Positions 1-9,438 of a stretch of 64,000 bases of DNA are shown here, in pieces. The DNA lies in NCBI RefSeq assembly GCF_019599505.1, contig NZ_RKLT01000005.1, forward strand, positions 1 through 64,000. The letters run 5' to 3'. Source of the stretch: Haloarcula nitratireducens (GTDB lineage: Archaea; Halobacteriota; Halobacteria; Halobacteriales; Haloarculaceae). The translations under genes were made by a program, and so were the position numbers. The notes below the pieces were generated by a model. The model searched no databases. It saw nothing but the letters and a program-made list of their open reading frames with translations, and was not told the DNA's origin. Position 1 is the first letter of the stretch, and the number at the start of each line of letters is the position of its first letter.

Positions 1-736
1 CCGGGTTGCCCATTCCCTCTTTCACGCCGGCAGCGATGAGCGCGACGTTGACGGGGTAGGCGGCGAAGAACCCGATGGTCAGCGAGAACAGCAGGGCCGT
101 CCAGAACAGCGGCGTCGTCCAGCCCGCTTCACCGGCCAGCAGCAGGTCGGTGCCGATGGCGACGATTTCCATGATGGTGATGCTGGGCGTCTCGCTCCAG
201 ATGGCGTCCCACATCGCTTCCTTGAAGCCGACACCCTCCTGCATTAGCGGGCCGACGGTCAGCGCGAATCCGCCAACGAACGCGAGCGTGAATGTCAGCG
301 CGACCAACCAGAGCGTCGAGACACTGAGGATGATAGTCGCGGCAGTGATACCGATCACCTCGCCTACGCCACATCCTGAGTAACAGTGCGATGTCGAGCG
401 GAAGCCCTGCTTCCACAGTGAGTCACTATCAAGTTGTGTTCGGCCCGTCAACCAGTACACGCCGAGGCCGAACAGCCCTGAGTAGGCGATGACGAGCGAC
501 CAGACGAACTTCATGAGCGACGGGATGTTCTGGTTGTACTTCTCGAAGTCCCACCATAGCACGCCCAGTGAAACGATATTGACTGTAAGCCAGATACCCA
601 GCGTCCACCCGCTCGACAGGATCGGCTTGATGACGTCTCGAGCGGGCGCGAGCATCCGTTCGATCTGATGTGCCCATTGGAGCGCCCACTCCGGAACGGG
701 CGAACTCGCCAGTGCCAGTATTGGTTGTTCCAACAT
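1..736 (-). CDS. DUF4396-type membrane protein, 3' end outside the window
   Basis: Reading leftward from the ATG at 736 gives 245 open codons that run off the window edge. The protein has several hydrophobic segments and a motif H-C-x-x-G-C-x-x-G near residue 113 (HCYSGCGVGE), which I recognise as the signature of the DUF4396 family of integral membrane proteins. The Cys/His motif suggests metal or redox contact, but the function is unknown. It is transcribed in the same direction as the P-type metal ATPase just to its right, so a role alongside metal transport is a reasonable inference. Family call is fairly firm; function is not. Confidence 0.72.
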   Translation of the reverse strand, partial: MLEQPILALASSPVPEWALQWAHQIERMLAPARDVIKPILSSGWTLGIWLTVNIVSLGVLWWDFEKYNQNIPSLMKFVWSLVIAYSGLFGLGVYWLTGRTQLDSDSLWKQGFRSTSHCYSGCGVGEVIGITAATIILSVSTLWLVALTFTLAFVGGFALTVGPLMQEGVGFKEAMWDAIWSETPSITIMEIVAIGTDLLLAGEAGWTTPLFWTALLFSLTIGFFAAYPVNVALIAAGVKEGMGNP

Positions 737-942
737 AGAAGGTCTCTATACGCCTCCCGACTCTTTGATTGCTAGCTTGAATGAACAGCGAGTGGGTTGG
801 TTCGCCTGAGACGTTCGGAGGTGACACGGCTGTGAGATGGGGCGTGGCTACTGCGTAGGTTCCGCGGGCTCGATGATATCGATGTTTAGTAGCGATTTCC
901 CGCTCTCACGACTTCCGAGGATTGAGTCACTCGGTGGCCAGC

Positions 943-3123
943 TCACCCACGATACCCGAGTAGCCGGAGGCCGTTCAGTGAGACGAGCACTGTCGAGCCT
1001 TCGTGACCGACTACTGCGAGCGGGAGCGGGATGCCCCGCAACAGAATCGTGCCGACCATGAGCCCGATCGCGCCGAAAGCGATGGCGAGATTGATCCTGA
1101 GCGTCCGACGCGTTCTGCGTCCGAGGCCGAGGACATAGGGAATCTTGCTGAGCTCGTCGCCCATCAGTACCACGTCGGCGGTATCGAGCGCGACGTCGGT
1201 TCCCGCACCCCCCATCGCGACGCCGAGGGTTGCCGTGGCGAGCGCCGGCGCGTCGTTGACGCCGTCACCGACCATCGCCACGTTCTCGTGTCGCTCCACT
1301 AGCGCTTCGATAGTCGCTACTTTCTCCTCTGGCAGCAGTTCCGCCTGGACTTCGTCGATGCCGACCTCGTCGGCGATGCGCTGGGCGACGCGCTCGTTGT
1401 CGCCCGTCAGCATAACGATGTGCTCCACGCCGAGCGAGCGGAGGTCGGCGATCATCTCGGCGGCGTCAGGACGAACCGTATCGGTGAAGGCGAGCCATCC
1501 CGATACGGTGACTTCGCCGTTGCTCTCCCGTGCGACGAGAACAGCCGTCTTTCCCTCTGCCTCTAACTCTTGGAGTCGTGCCAGACCCGGTTCGAGCCCG
1601 TCGATCGCTCGGCCTTCCAGAACGGTGTCGAAGTAGCTCTGATTCCCAATATGGACGGTCTCGTCTTCGACATCGGCTCGGACACCTTTTCCGGCGACCG
1701 ACTGGAACCGCCGTGCATCGAGAGCGTCGAGTGACCGGTCTCTCGCCGCCGTCACGGTCGCACGAGCGAGGTGATGCTCCGATCGGGCCTGCACCGCGGC
1801 CGCGAGTGAGAGCAGTCGGTCGTCAGTCAGCGTCTCGTCTGCCGCGCCGTCACGGACGAACACGTCGGTCAACCGCGTGTCGCCCTGCGTGAGCGTCCCC
1901 GTCTTGTCGAAAGCGACCGCATCGATATTCGCCGCCGTCTCGACGTGCTCGCCGCCCTTGAACAGGACGCCCTGTTTGCCGCCGGAGGCGATCGCTGAGA
2001 GGACCGCCGCGGGCGTCGAGATGATGACTGCACACGGTGAGGCGGCGACCATGAGCGTCATCGCTCGGTAGAACGTGCTCGTGAACTCGTTGCCGAGCGC
2101 GAGCGGAACTGCGATGGCTGCGATTGTGAGCCCGAACACGGCGAGGACGTACGGCTGTTCGAGGCGGTCGATGAGCCGCTGTGTCGGCGCTTTCTCGCTC
2201 TGTGCGCGTTCGACCATGTGGATGAGACGACTGATCGCCGATTCGTGAGCCTGCCGAGTGACCTCGATTTCGAGACTCCCGCTCTCGTTGATCGTCCCGC
2301 CGAACACCTCGTCGCCGGGTTCCTTCGGCACGGGAACTGATTCGCCGGTGAGCGACGCCTGATCGACCGTCCCCTCGCCGGACGTGACCACGCCGTCGAG
2401 CGGGATTCTGTCGCCGGGACGCACGACGAACACGTCGCCGACGGCGACGTCGTCTATGGGGACGGTGACTTCCTCGCCGTCGCGCAGGACCTGCGCTTCG
2501 TCCGGCCGCATCTCGACGAGCGACTTGATCGCCCGGCGCGAGCGACCGATAGCGTAGTGCTGGAGCGTGTTCGACAGCGAGAACAGGAACAGCAGCATCG
2601 CGCCCTCGAACGGTGCTCCGATCGAGAGGGCACCGACCGCGGCGACGATCATCAGCAGGTCGATATCCACGGCCCGGTGACGGAGCGTCTGGACGGCTCC
2701 CTCGAGCCCGTACCAGCCGCCGAAGACGTACGCGACGCCGTAGCCGGCCCACAGAAGGAGTGGCGGGCCGTCGAGCCACCCCGTCGCTAAGCCGGTCACC
2801 ATACCGACCAGCGTCAGACCGACGAACGCTGTCTCGCGTCTGAGCTCCGAGCGAGAGGCCACCTCGTCAGTTCCCATATCCGGTTCGTCTCGAATCGAGA
2901 CGTCGCGGTCGCGGACCGTTTCTCGAAGCTGTTTCTCCGTGGTGACACTCTCGTCGTAGGTGACCCGAACGCTTCCCGTTCGGAATGAGACGTCGACATC
3001 GCGGACGCCGGGTGTATCTTGGAGGTGGCGTTCGAGTGCTCGTGCCCCTGCTTCGCCGCGACCGCCTCGCCGTTCGATCTGGACCGTACACGTCGATAGC
3101 GGGGGTGGTTCAGTAACGGTCAC
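943..3123 (-). CDS. P1B-type heavy-metal-transporting ATPase
   Basis: A 726-residue cation-exporting P-type ATPase. Visible landmarks: an N-terminal ferredoxin-like heavy-metal domain (about residues 8-70) that lacks the usual CxxC pair, TGES (about 257), the membrane metal motif SPC (about 361) instead of CPC, the phosphorylated DKTGTLT (about 406), GDGVNDAP (about 618) and HEGS in the last membrane helix (about 706). SPC together with HEG[G/S] is typical of the P1B-4 subgroup, which exports Co, Fe, Zn or Ni rather than copper; the exact ion is inference. The start at MTVTEP gives a normal family length. The DUF4396 gene lies downstream on the same strand. Confidence 0.93.
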   Translation of the reverse strand: MTVTEPPPLSTCTVQIERRGGRGEAGARALERHLQDTPGVRDVDVSFRTGSVRVTYDESVTTEKQLRETVRDRDVSIRDEPDMGTDEVASRSELRRETAFVGLTLVGMVTGLATGWLDGPPLLLWAGYGVAYVFGGWYGLEGAVQTLRHRAVDIDLLMIVAAVGALSIGAPFEGAMLLFLFSLSNTLQHYAIGRSRRAIKSLVEMRPDEAQVLRDGEEVTVPIDDVAVGDVFVVRPGDRIPLDGVVTSGEGTVDQASLTGESVPVPKEPGDEVFGGTINESGSLEIEVTRQAHESAISRLIHMVERAQSEKAPTQRLIDRLEQPYVLAVFGLTIAAIAVPLALGNEFTSTFYRAMTLMVAASPCAVIISTPAAVLSAIASGGKQGVLFKGGEHVETAANIDAVAFDKTGTLTQGDTRLTDVFVRDGAADETLTDDRLLSLAAAVQARSEHHLARATVTAARDRSLDALDARRFQSVAGKGVRADVEDETVHIGNQSYFDTVLEGRAIDGLEPGLARLQELEAEGKTAVLVARESNGEVTVSGWLAFTDTVRPDAAEMIADLRSLGVEHIVMLTGDNERVAQRIADEVGIDEVQAELLPEEKVATIEALVERHENVAMVGDGVNDAPALATATLGVAMGGAGTDVALDTADVVLMGDELSKIPYVLGLGRRTRRTLRINLAIAFGAIGLMVGTILLRGIPLPLAVVGHEGSTVLVSLNGLRLLGYRG

Positions 3124-3248
3124 GCGACTTCTCCGTACGATATGTCCTGCTTTTGCATTATAGATTTCTCACCATGTCCTCATCTGCCCGAATTCGAGTG
3201 GGTTCTCGACCCTTTGGGATGCTCTCCTGTTGTTCTCGACCGAACAAG

Positions 3249-3677
3249 TCAGCTGATGATCGCCACTGGGATCTGTGCTCGGCGAGTGACTGTCTCGGCG
3301 ACGCTCCCGAGGAGCGCCCGGTCGATCCCTGAGCGGCCGTGACTTCCCATGACGATCTGGTCGATATCGTGGTCCGCCGCGTATTCGAGAACCGAGCGTG
3401 CCGGTCTCCCAACTTCCGTGACGGTCTCGAGTTCAGTGTCGCGTTCTGTCGCGAGGTCCGCGGCCGTCGTGTGGATTCTGGTTGCTTGTTCTTTCGCATT
3501 CTCGTGCCAGTCTTCGGCGACTGGTAAGCCGCCGGTCTCCGCGTCGATAACCGCGTCGATTGGATCGATGACGTAGATCGCAGTAATAGGGGCGTTCGGG
3601 AAGGTCTCGATAGCGTACGTGAGCGCGCGCTCTGAAAGCGGGGAGCCATCGAAGGCGACGAGGACGTTGTCGGGCAT
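3249..3677 (-). CDS. Universal stress protein, UspA family
   Basis: A single UspA domain of 142 residues, beginning MPDNVLVAFDGS and containing the ATP-binding loop GSHGRSGIDRALLGS near the C-terminus. The open frame extends 28 codons upstream to 3761, but that extension has no UspA similarity and would overlap the promoter of the divergent gene, so I chose the ATG at 3677. UspA proteins bind ATP and modulate survival under stress; no specific partner can be read from the sequence. It is one of several UspA genes in this window and lies divergent to the CPBP-family gene. Confidence 0.9.
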   Translation of the reverse strand: MPDNVLVAFDGSPLSERALTYAIETFPNAPITAIYVIDPIDAVIDAETGGLPVAEDWHENAKEQATRIHTTAADLATERDTELETVTEVGRPARSVLEYAADHDIDQIVMGSHGRSGIDRALLGSVAETVTRRAQIPVAIIS

Positions 3678-3769
3678 ACGAGTAGATTCGAGACGAGTTG
3701 AGAAGAGTGTGGTGCCGGAAGCTGGGCGGCCGGGAGTACTGTTAACTACGATGTCTGTCACAACCGGGT

Positions 3770-4666
3770 ATGCCTAGCATCCGTACGTGGATCGATCGAC
3801 ACCGCCTCCTGACCTTTGTCACAATCGCGTACGCCTTCACGTGGACAATTCAAGGGGCGCTCGTGTATTCAGGTATGGGAGCGTCTTGGACGCACTCGAT
3901 TCTGATTGGATTCGGCGGGTTCGGCCCGCCGATCGGCGCGGCAGTCGTTATTTGGGCCTCTGGTGGTAGTCTCCGCACCTGGGTCGGCCAGATGTTCGAG
4001 TGGCGGATCGGCGCGAAATGGTGGGCGCTGGCACTCGGCCTTCCGTTCGCCGTCCTCTCGCTCGGCGTCCTGCTGTTCGTGGCCGCCGGTGGTCCGGTCG
4101 ACCTGACCGAGTTCGAGTCACCGTTCATCTACCTGTTCGCGATGGCGTGGGGGACCGTATGGGGTGGCGGCCAAGAGGACCTCGGTTGGCGTGGCTTCAT
4201 GCTGCCCATCCTTCAGGACTCTTACAGCGCGCTAGTCTCGAGTGCTATCGTAGGGGTCACGTGGGCCGTCTGGCACCTTCCTCTGTTCCTGAATGCTACG
4301 ACCACTCACGGCAGTTGGCCGCTCTCGCAGCAACTCCTCTGGATGGTCTCCATCCTTGCTGGGTCCATCCTCTGGACGTGGATGTACAACGGCACCGGTG
4401 GGAGCGTCCTCGCCGTTGCGGTGTTCCACGCCGGCGTCAATGCGATGGGCATCTTCCACCCCGCCGATCAGGAGGCGCTCATACCGAACGGTGTCCCCGA
4501 CCCCTGGCTGAATCTACTCGCCGAAGTTACGGGCGTCCTTCCCCTCGTGGCGATCGCCATTCTCTTGGTAGTCGTGTACGGCGGGGACCGCCTCGCAAAT
4601 CGCGAGCCTCCAACGCCTCAAGACGCTGGTCTGCCGGCAGAACCCGACTCGGAAACGACCGCATGA
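3770..4666 (+). CDS. CPBP-family intramembrane metalloprotease
   Basis: A 298-residue polytopic membrane protein of the CPBP (CAAX protease and bacteriocin-processing, formerly Abi) family. The three conserved blocks are present: the first as E136-D-L-G-W-R-G, the second as TWAVWHLPLF with its histidine, the third as FHAGVNAMG. The first block carries ED where most members have EE, a tolerated variant. Members are glutamic-type intramembrane proteases or have lost activity; the substrate here is unknown. It stands alone, divergent from the UspA gene and followed by about 190 nt without a recognisable gene. Confidence 0.85.
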   Translation: MPSIRTWIDRHRLLTFVTIAYAFTWTIQGALVYSGMGASWTHSILIGFGGFGPPIGAAVVIWASGGSLRTWVGQMFEWRIGAKWWALALGLPFAVLSLGVLLFVAAGGPVDLTEFESPFIYLFAMAWGTVWGGGQEDLGWRGFMLPILQDSYSALVSSAIVGVTWAVWHLPLFLNATTTHGSWPLSQQLLWMVSILAGSILWTWMYNGTGGSVLAVAVFHAGVNAMGIFHPADQEALIPNGVPDPWLNLLAEVTGVLPLVAIAILLVVVYGGDRLANREPPTPQDAGLPAEPDSETTA

Positions 4667-4859
4667 GAGCGCTCCCACACCGGACATCGGCGTTGAGCGC
4701 ACGGAGCGCCATGCCGGGCGGCCTTGGCTTCAGCGACGGGAGTCATACTCAGAGATGCATGCCAGAGGCACGCATTAGCACGGAAGCGGATGTCTGCAGA
4801 GGGGACGCCGCCGTATTAGGAATCCGCTCCTGATAGAACAGACTGTCTCGACTACAGAA

Positions 4860-5981
4860 CTAGAGTGGGAGTAGAACCAGAAATATCGGGAGAATACCCA
4901 ATGAGATGAGGAACCCAGTCAGGTACCGACGGTCGGCAACGAGTCGAATTTGGATAGTCTCGACAGCCCGGAAGTACGTCGAGAACCGCACCAGCGTTCC
5001 GACTGTGATAATCGTCCCGACGGCCACGAGCGATAACACGATAGCCACTCCTCGTGGGGATTCCAGCAGTACGGCGATGACGACCGTATCGAAGAAGGTA
5101 CCGATGTTCGCCCCTAAGACGTAGGGAACGATCTCCTGCCGTCTGATGTAGTTGCGGTTGTAAAGGGGAACGACCACCCCCAACGAGAACGCAACGCTGG
5201 TCGTCACGCCGGTAATGAGGACGCCGAGTCCGAACGAAGTCCACTTGTGCCGAAATCGGCGAAAGAACCGCTCGCGGAGCCATTCGGTGTTGATTCGCTT
5301 GAGCACCCAGTCGAAGAGAGTGAGGCTTCCAAACAGCACGAGAACGGCTATCACGAGTCCCGTGCCCACACCGGCGGTATCGACAACGGCCCCCGTCACG
5401 GGATCGAAAACCGCTAGCGGATGAACCGAGAGTTCGATCCGGCTACTGACACTCTCAAACTCCGCCCGAAGTACCGGTAATAGGAGATACCCGAGCACAG
5501 TCGCCGGTAGATAGACCGAGTGTGACAAGAGGAAGGTCAGTATCCCCAGTCTGGTGGACTCACTGAACGAATAGCGCCGCTTCTGGAAGTAGTCGAGCAT
5601 CCCGATCAGGAGGACGATGGCGGCACCCCCGAGGCGCGAGCCGGCGAGCATCAGGAACAGCTGTGAGGCCGTGAGAATCCCAGTTTTGAACAGCGAGATG
5701 GACAGGGCCGCCACCACTGACCCGTTAGTGAGTACGTACGTGGCGAGCCAGCTTGCGCCCAGGGCTTGCCCGCTCCCGGTGACGTATCGCCTGAAGAACC
5801 GTTCGAGCGGAGCAGCCGCAGCCGCTGTGGACGCACCCAGCAGCTGAACCGCGAACAGGAACAGTAACAGGGAGACGAGAGCGCCGACGACTAGCGCGCC
5901 GGACGCACGCCCCCGTGTCAGTATCTCGTCGAGAGTCGGGCCCACAGGTACTCTGTCTCTACAGCCCCGTGGTAGGCGCAC
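4860..5981 (-). CDS. Na/phosphate cotransporter-type membrane protein
   Basis: A 373-residue membrane protein with about eight to nine hydrophobic segments. It has two half-repeats typical of the Na/Pi-cotransporter (NptA/PhoU-associated) family: the second repeat contains GANIGTFFDT, the counterpart of the GANIGTT signature, while the first is diverged (GSRLGGAAI). Sodium-coupled phosphate or related anion uptake is the family role; the diverged first repeat makes the substrate uncertain. The ATG at 5981 sits 5 nt downstream of the stop of the double UspA gene, so the two are probably cotranscribed. An internal start nearer LDEILTRG is possible. Confidence 0.75.
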   Translation of the reverse strand: MRLPRGCRDRVPVGPTLDEILTRGRASGALVVGALVSLLLFLFAVQLLGASTAAAAAPLERFFRRYVTGSGQALGASWLATYVLTNGSVVAALSISLFKTGILTASQLFLMLAGSRLGGAAIVLLIGMLDYFQKRRYSFSESTRLGILTFLLSHSVYLPATVLGYLLLPVLRAEFESVSSRIELSVHPLAVFDPVTGAVVDTAGVGTGLVIAVLVLFGSLTLFDWVLKRINTEWLRERFFRRFRHKWTSFGLGVLITGVTTSVAFSLGVVVPLYNRNYIRRQEIVPYVLGANIGTFFDTVVIAVLLESPRGVAIVLSLVAVGTIITVGTLVRFSTYFRAVETIQIRLVADRRYLTGFLISLGILPIFLVLLPL

Positions 5982-5986
5982 AAGGG

Positions 5987-6892
5987 TTAGTATCCATCTT
6001 GGGGACCTCCCTCAGTGTCGGTCGCTCGCTCTCGGACTGTGAGGACAGGCACGTCCGTGAGCCGAATAACCCGTTCGGTAACGCTCCCGAGGAGATACCG
6101 ATCCAAGCCGGTTCGACCGTGTGTCCCCATTACGATACAGTCCACGTCATTCTCCTCGACGTACTCGACGATCGCTCGGTAGGGAATCCCGTCGAGCACC
6201 GCTCCCTCGATCGCCGTCACGTCGGCGGCCTTCGCACGGGCACGAACGTCGTTTAGGGTTTGCTCACCGGCCTCGTCGAGCGCGTCCAGTATCGTCGCTA
6301 CGTTGGCCCCGCCCCAGACAGCGCTGATGTCGACCACGTTGATAACGTGCAACGTTCCGTCAGTCCACCGTGCCAGGTCAATCGCGTGATCGGCTGCGGT
6401 GGTCGCACAGGAGCTGCCGTCAGTCGGGACCAGAAACGAGTCGAACGCCGACTCGACGACGGTGTCTTCGTGGACGGTCAGTACAGGTATCGTCGCCTCG
6501 CGCAGCGTCAGTTCGGCAACGCTACCCAAGATGAAGCGGTCGAGCCCGGTACGTCCGTGCGTTCCCATGACGATACAGTCGATCTCGTGTTCGTCGGCGT
6601 ATTCGAGGATAGTATCGTGGACGGACTCGCGTTCGTCGAGAGACGCGGTCTGCACGTCGACGCCTGCGTCTATCGCCATTTCAGCGATAGTCGATGTCAC
6701 TTCCTCGCTGCGGCCATCGAACTCTCGGGCCGCGTCGTCGTCACTGGCGGCCGGTACTTCATCGGATTCGAGAACGTGAATCACGTGAAGAGCGGCATCG
6801 AATTGACGGGCAAATCTTATAGCAGTGTTGCCCGCTGCCTCCGCAACGGTGCTACCATCCGTTGGGACCAGAAGTCGGTCGTAAGGGGACAT
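5987..6892 (-). CDS. Tandem UspA-domain protein
   Basis: A 301-residue protein made of two UspA domains (about residues 1-148 and 152-293). Each begins with a hydrophobic strand followed by PTDGS and ends with an ATP-binding loop of the form GTHGRTGLDR-x-x-LGS. Two complete loops suggest both halves bind nucleotide. It lies immediately upstream of the Na/Pi-type transporter with only a few bases between, so it is likely part of the same transcript and may regulate that transporter; UspA-transporter pairs are common in haloarchaea. The region upstream to 7199 (about 300 nt) shows no gene I can support. Confidence 0.9.
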   Translation of the reverse strand: MSPYDRLLVPTDGSTVAEAAGNTAIRFARQFDAALHVIHVLESDEVPAASDDDAAREFDGRSEEVTSTIAEMAIDAGVDVQTASLDERESVHDTILEYADEHEIDCIVMGTHGRTGLDRFILGSVAELTLREATIPVLTVHEDTVVESAFDSFLVPTDGSSCATTAADHAIDLARWTDGTLHVINVVDISAVWGGANVATILDALDEAGEQTLNDVRARAKAADVTAIEGAVLDGIPYRAIVEYVEENDVDCIVMGTHGRTGLDRYLLGSVTERVIRLTDVPVLTVRERATDTEGGPQDGY

Positions 6893-7199
6893 CCCGTTCG
6901 TGACATCGAACCGGAACGTCGTAAACCTAAGCGACGATTCTCGGTCAGCGGTAATTCGTGACGACGGACCGGTGTCTCGCCCGAATGCAGTCTCTGGCGT
7001 TGCCCATGATCGCGGCGGTCACACCAGCCAGTTCATCGAAGCAGTCTACTCGCGGAACGTCGGTAGTGCTCGTCCGTCACTCGGCGCCAGTTGGCCCGGA
7101 ACTCGCGTCCGCGAAATCGCGTTTGACCGACCGATCTCCTTCGTCAGTTGGTACGTTTTCGTCAAATAGCCTCTTGTCACGTCGAACCGACCTACGACC

Positions 7200-8129
7200 A
7201 TGGCGTTCCCGATTCGCGTCAACGACGTGATGAGCAGTCCGGTCACGACGGCTTCGCCCGAGACACCTGCCAGCGATGCCGCCGGCCGGTGTTGCGCGGC
7301 CGCGATCGGCTCGCTGGTCGTCGTCGAGGACGATGCGGTCATCGGTATCGTCACTACTGACGACTTCGTGCGATTACTCAGCGAGGTGTCGGACCCGGAG
7401 ACGCGCTCGCTGTCTGAGTTCATGTCGACCGGCGTCGTTTCGGTCGATGCAAGCGCTACCCTCGGCGACGCAGTCGAAACGATGTCTGAACACGACGTCG
7501 CCCGGTTGGTCGTCTTCGAGGACGATGAACTGGTTGGGCTGGTCAGCACTGACGACATCGTCCGTCACGTCCCGCAAATCCTGCAGCGGCGGGAGATCGA
7601 AGATCACGAGCGACAGACGGCTCGCTACCATCGACAACAAGAGACCGCCTACGAGCAAGCCGACTGGGACGTCGAGAGTACGGGCCTCGACGACGACCGT
7701 ATCAACGTCGGTGACAGAGTCACCTTCTCGAAGACGATCAGCGAACAGGACGTGGAGAGTTTCGCGGCCGCCAGCGGCGATACCAACCGGCTCCACCTCG
7801 ACGAGGAGTACGCCAGCCAGACGCGGTTCGGCCGGCGAATCGTTCACGGGACGCTCATTTGCGGGTTGATCAGCGCCGCGCTGGCCCGTCTCCCCGGTGT
7901 AACCATCTACCTCTCACAGGATCTCTCGTTCCTCAAACCGGCCGAGGTCGGTGACCGACTCACCGCGGTGTGCGAAGTGGTCACGGACCTGCGGAGGAAC
8001 AAATATCAGCTCACGACCGACGTGCTCGACGAGGACGGCGACCGTCTGATCGAGGGACAGGCCGCCGTCCTGATCGACGAGACGCCGGAGACCGGTCGAG
8101 TCACGGTCGAGACCCTCGCTAATAGCTGA
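7200..8129 (+). CDS. CBS-pair and MaoC-like hotdog fusion protein
   Basis: 309 residues with two recognisable parts. Residues about 1-130 form a pair of CBS domains (repeated pattern VSTDDIV / VTTDDFV), which normally sense adenine nucleotides. A charged linker rich in Gln and Glu (about 130-165) leads to a MaoC-like hotdog domain (about 165-300) with the family pattern ASGDTNRLHLDEEYA and HGTLICGL. MaoC domains hydrate enoyl-CoA or related thioesters; here D and H of the hydratase motif appear present. The fusion implies nucleotide-gated control of a hydratase-like activity. This is inference from architecture. No partner gene is evident nearby. Confidence 0.85.
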   Translation: MAFPIRVNDVMSSPVTTASPETPASDAAGRCCAAAIGSLVVVEDDAVIGIVTTDDFVRLLSEVSDPETRSLSEFMSTGVVSVDASATLGDAVETMSEHDVARLVVFEDDELVGLVSTDDIVRHVPQILQRREIEDHERQTARYHRQQETAYEQADWDVESTGLDDDRINVGDRVTFSKTISEQDVESFAAASGDTNRLHLDEEYASQTRFGRRIVHGTLICGLISAALARLPGVTIYLSQDLSFLKPAEVGDRLTAVCEVVTDLRRNKYQLTTDVLDEDGDRLIEGQAAVLIDETPETGRVTVETLANS

Positions 8130-8224
8130 CCGGGTACTTAACAGACGATCTCTACCTGATGAGTATTCGAAGACAGGCGACGACACACGGAATTATGCCA
8201 CTTGGCAGCGTATCTTGAGACGGA

Positions 8225-8692
8225 ATGACTATCGAGGGACTCACCGACTTCGGAATGAGCGAGATGAGCGACGAGGAGATAGAGGGGTTTCTCACTAGTC
8301 AGAGCATGGGAACGCTCGGACTCCCGACGGAGACTGAGCCCTACTTAGTTCCGATGTCCTACGGATACGATGGCGGGTCGCGTCTTTACTTCTACTTCGT
8401 CGTGGGGAACGAGAGCCGGAAAGCGGAATTGGCCAGCCGGGCGGAGTCGGCGTCGTTCCTCGTGTACAGCGCCGAGACGGCGTTTAACTGGGAGAGCGTC
8501 AGGCTCACGGGAACGATTCGGGAACTCCCAGGAGACAGGCGCGACCACGTCGAGGAGACGGCAGCGCCGACGTGGCGTCCGGAACTGTTCGAAGCCGCGA
8601 GCGAGTCCCTCGGGACACGGATATACGAGTTCCGGATCGAGGAGTGGACTGGAGTCCGACACACGGGTCTCCCACCGGGCTTCTATAGCTAA
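8225..8692 (+). CDS. Pyridoxamine 5'-phosphate oxidase-fold flavoprotein
   Basis: A 155-residue split-barrel protein of the PPOX family found widely in haloarchaea. It shows the family pattern M-G-T-L-G-L-P (about 26-32), YLVPMSYGYD, and the central W-E-S-V-R-L-T-G strand. Proteins of this type bind FMN or F420 and are seldom true pyridoxamine phosphate oxidases; the substrate is unknown. A paralogue lies convergent at 8760-9218. The ATG at 8225 follows a short upstream region and gives the usual family length. Confidence 0.85.
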   Translation: MTIEGLTDFGMSEMSDEEIEGFLTSQSMGTLGLPTETEPYLVPMSYGYDGGSRLYFYFVVGNESRKAELASRAESASFLVYSAETAFNWESVRLTGTIRELPGDRRDHVEETAAPTWRPELFEAASESLGTRIYEFRIEEWTGVRHTGLPPGFYS

Positions 8693-8759
8693 GCGAGCGC
8701 CGGTCCTCGCCGGTAACGAGGATAATTGAGGGGAGGCCCGCCCCGCACTCTTCGGACGC

Positions 8760-9218
8760 TCACTCTCCGGTTCCGGCTTCTTGCTGGCCGGTGATCTCGT
8801 TCGGTGTGAGACGGAAGAATCGGAACTCCAGCGTGAGGGGATGACTGTCGTATACGTCCACGAACGGGATTCGTATTCGCTGCATCGCCTCGGCGACTTC
8901 GGGATCGAGTGCCGATTTCGTGACCTCGTCCAGACTGCCAGTTGCGATGACGCTTCGCCAGCCACTGCCCGTCTCCTCGTAGGTAACGAACGATATCTCC
9001 CCGTCTTCACCGATGAGCTCCTTCTTTCCGGCGTCCTCGGGACCGACAGCCAGTCGGAAGTAGAAATTCCCCGTATCTGCGTCGTAACCGTACGAGATTG
9101 GCCGGGTATACGGAGGACCGCCGTTCGCCGAATCGAACGAGATGACGCCAGTTCCACCCGTCCCCAAGAACTCGTTCCGCGCTTCCGTACTCATCTGTAC
9201 CGAGCGGGCATCTTCCAT
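8760..9218 (-). CDS. Pyridoxamine 5'-phosphate oxidase-fold flavoprotein
   Basis: A 152-residue PPOX-fold protein related to the one at 8225-8692 (shared pattern PISYGYD, then W-R-S-V-I-A-T-G). It starts MEDARSVQMS and ends with the usual short tail. The two paralogues face each other with 67 nt between stops. Probably a flavin- or F420-binding reductase-type protein; the physiological substrate cannot be told from sequence. Confidence 0.84.
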   Translation of the reverse strand: MEDARSVQMSTEARNEFLGTGGTGVISFDSANGGPPYTRPISYGYDADTGNFYFRLAVGPEDAGKKELIGEDGEISFVTYEETGSGWRSVIATGSLDEVTKSALDPEVAEAMQRIRIPFVDVYDSHPLTLEFRFFRLTPNEITGQQEAGTGE

Positions 9219-9286
9219 ACAGATACTTCGGGTCGGATTGTTAAAAGTCTCACACGTCCACCTCTGGGAAGACGCTATGCGCGAGA

Positions 9287-9438
9287 GGGTCGCCAGTACC
9301 CGTCGCGGGAGTTTCCCGACCCGCCCTCTAGCGATTGGTCGAAGTCAGACCGCTTTTGCGTCTCCCCGCGGTACGCGCAGTCCGCCATGAACACGAAGCT
9401 CTTGGCGGGCAGTCCTGGCCGGACTCAGTCTCCTCGGG
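9287..9438 (+). repeat. Left arm of a ~150-bp inverted duplication
   Basis: This stretch is nearly identical to the reverse complement of 23112-23274. The right copy carries about 9 extra bases after the CCCGCCCTCT block, and there are only a few other mismatches. The shared block covers a presumed 5' flank and the first codons of a small membrane-protein gene; homology fades beyond about 9475. The two arms are about 13.7 kb apart in opposite orientation. Coordinates are approximate to a few bases. Confidence 0.85.
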
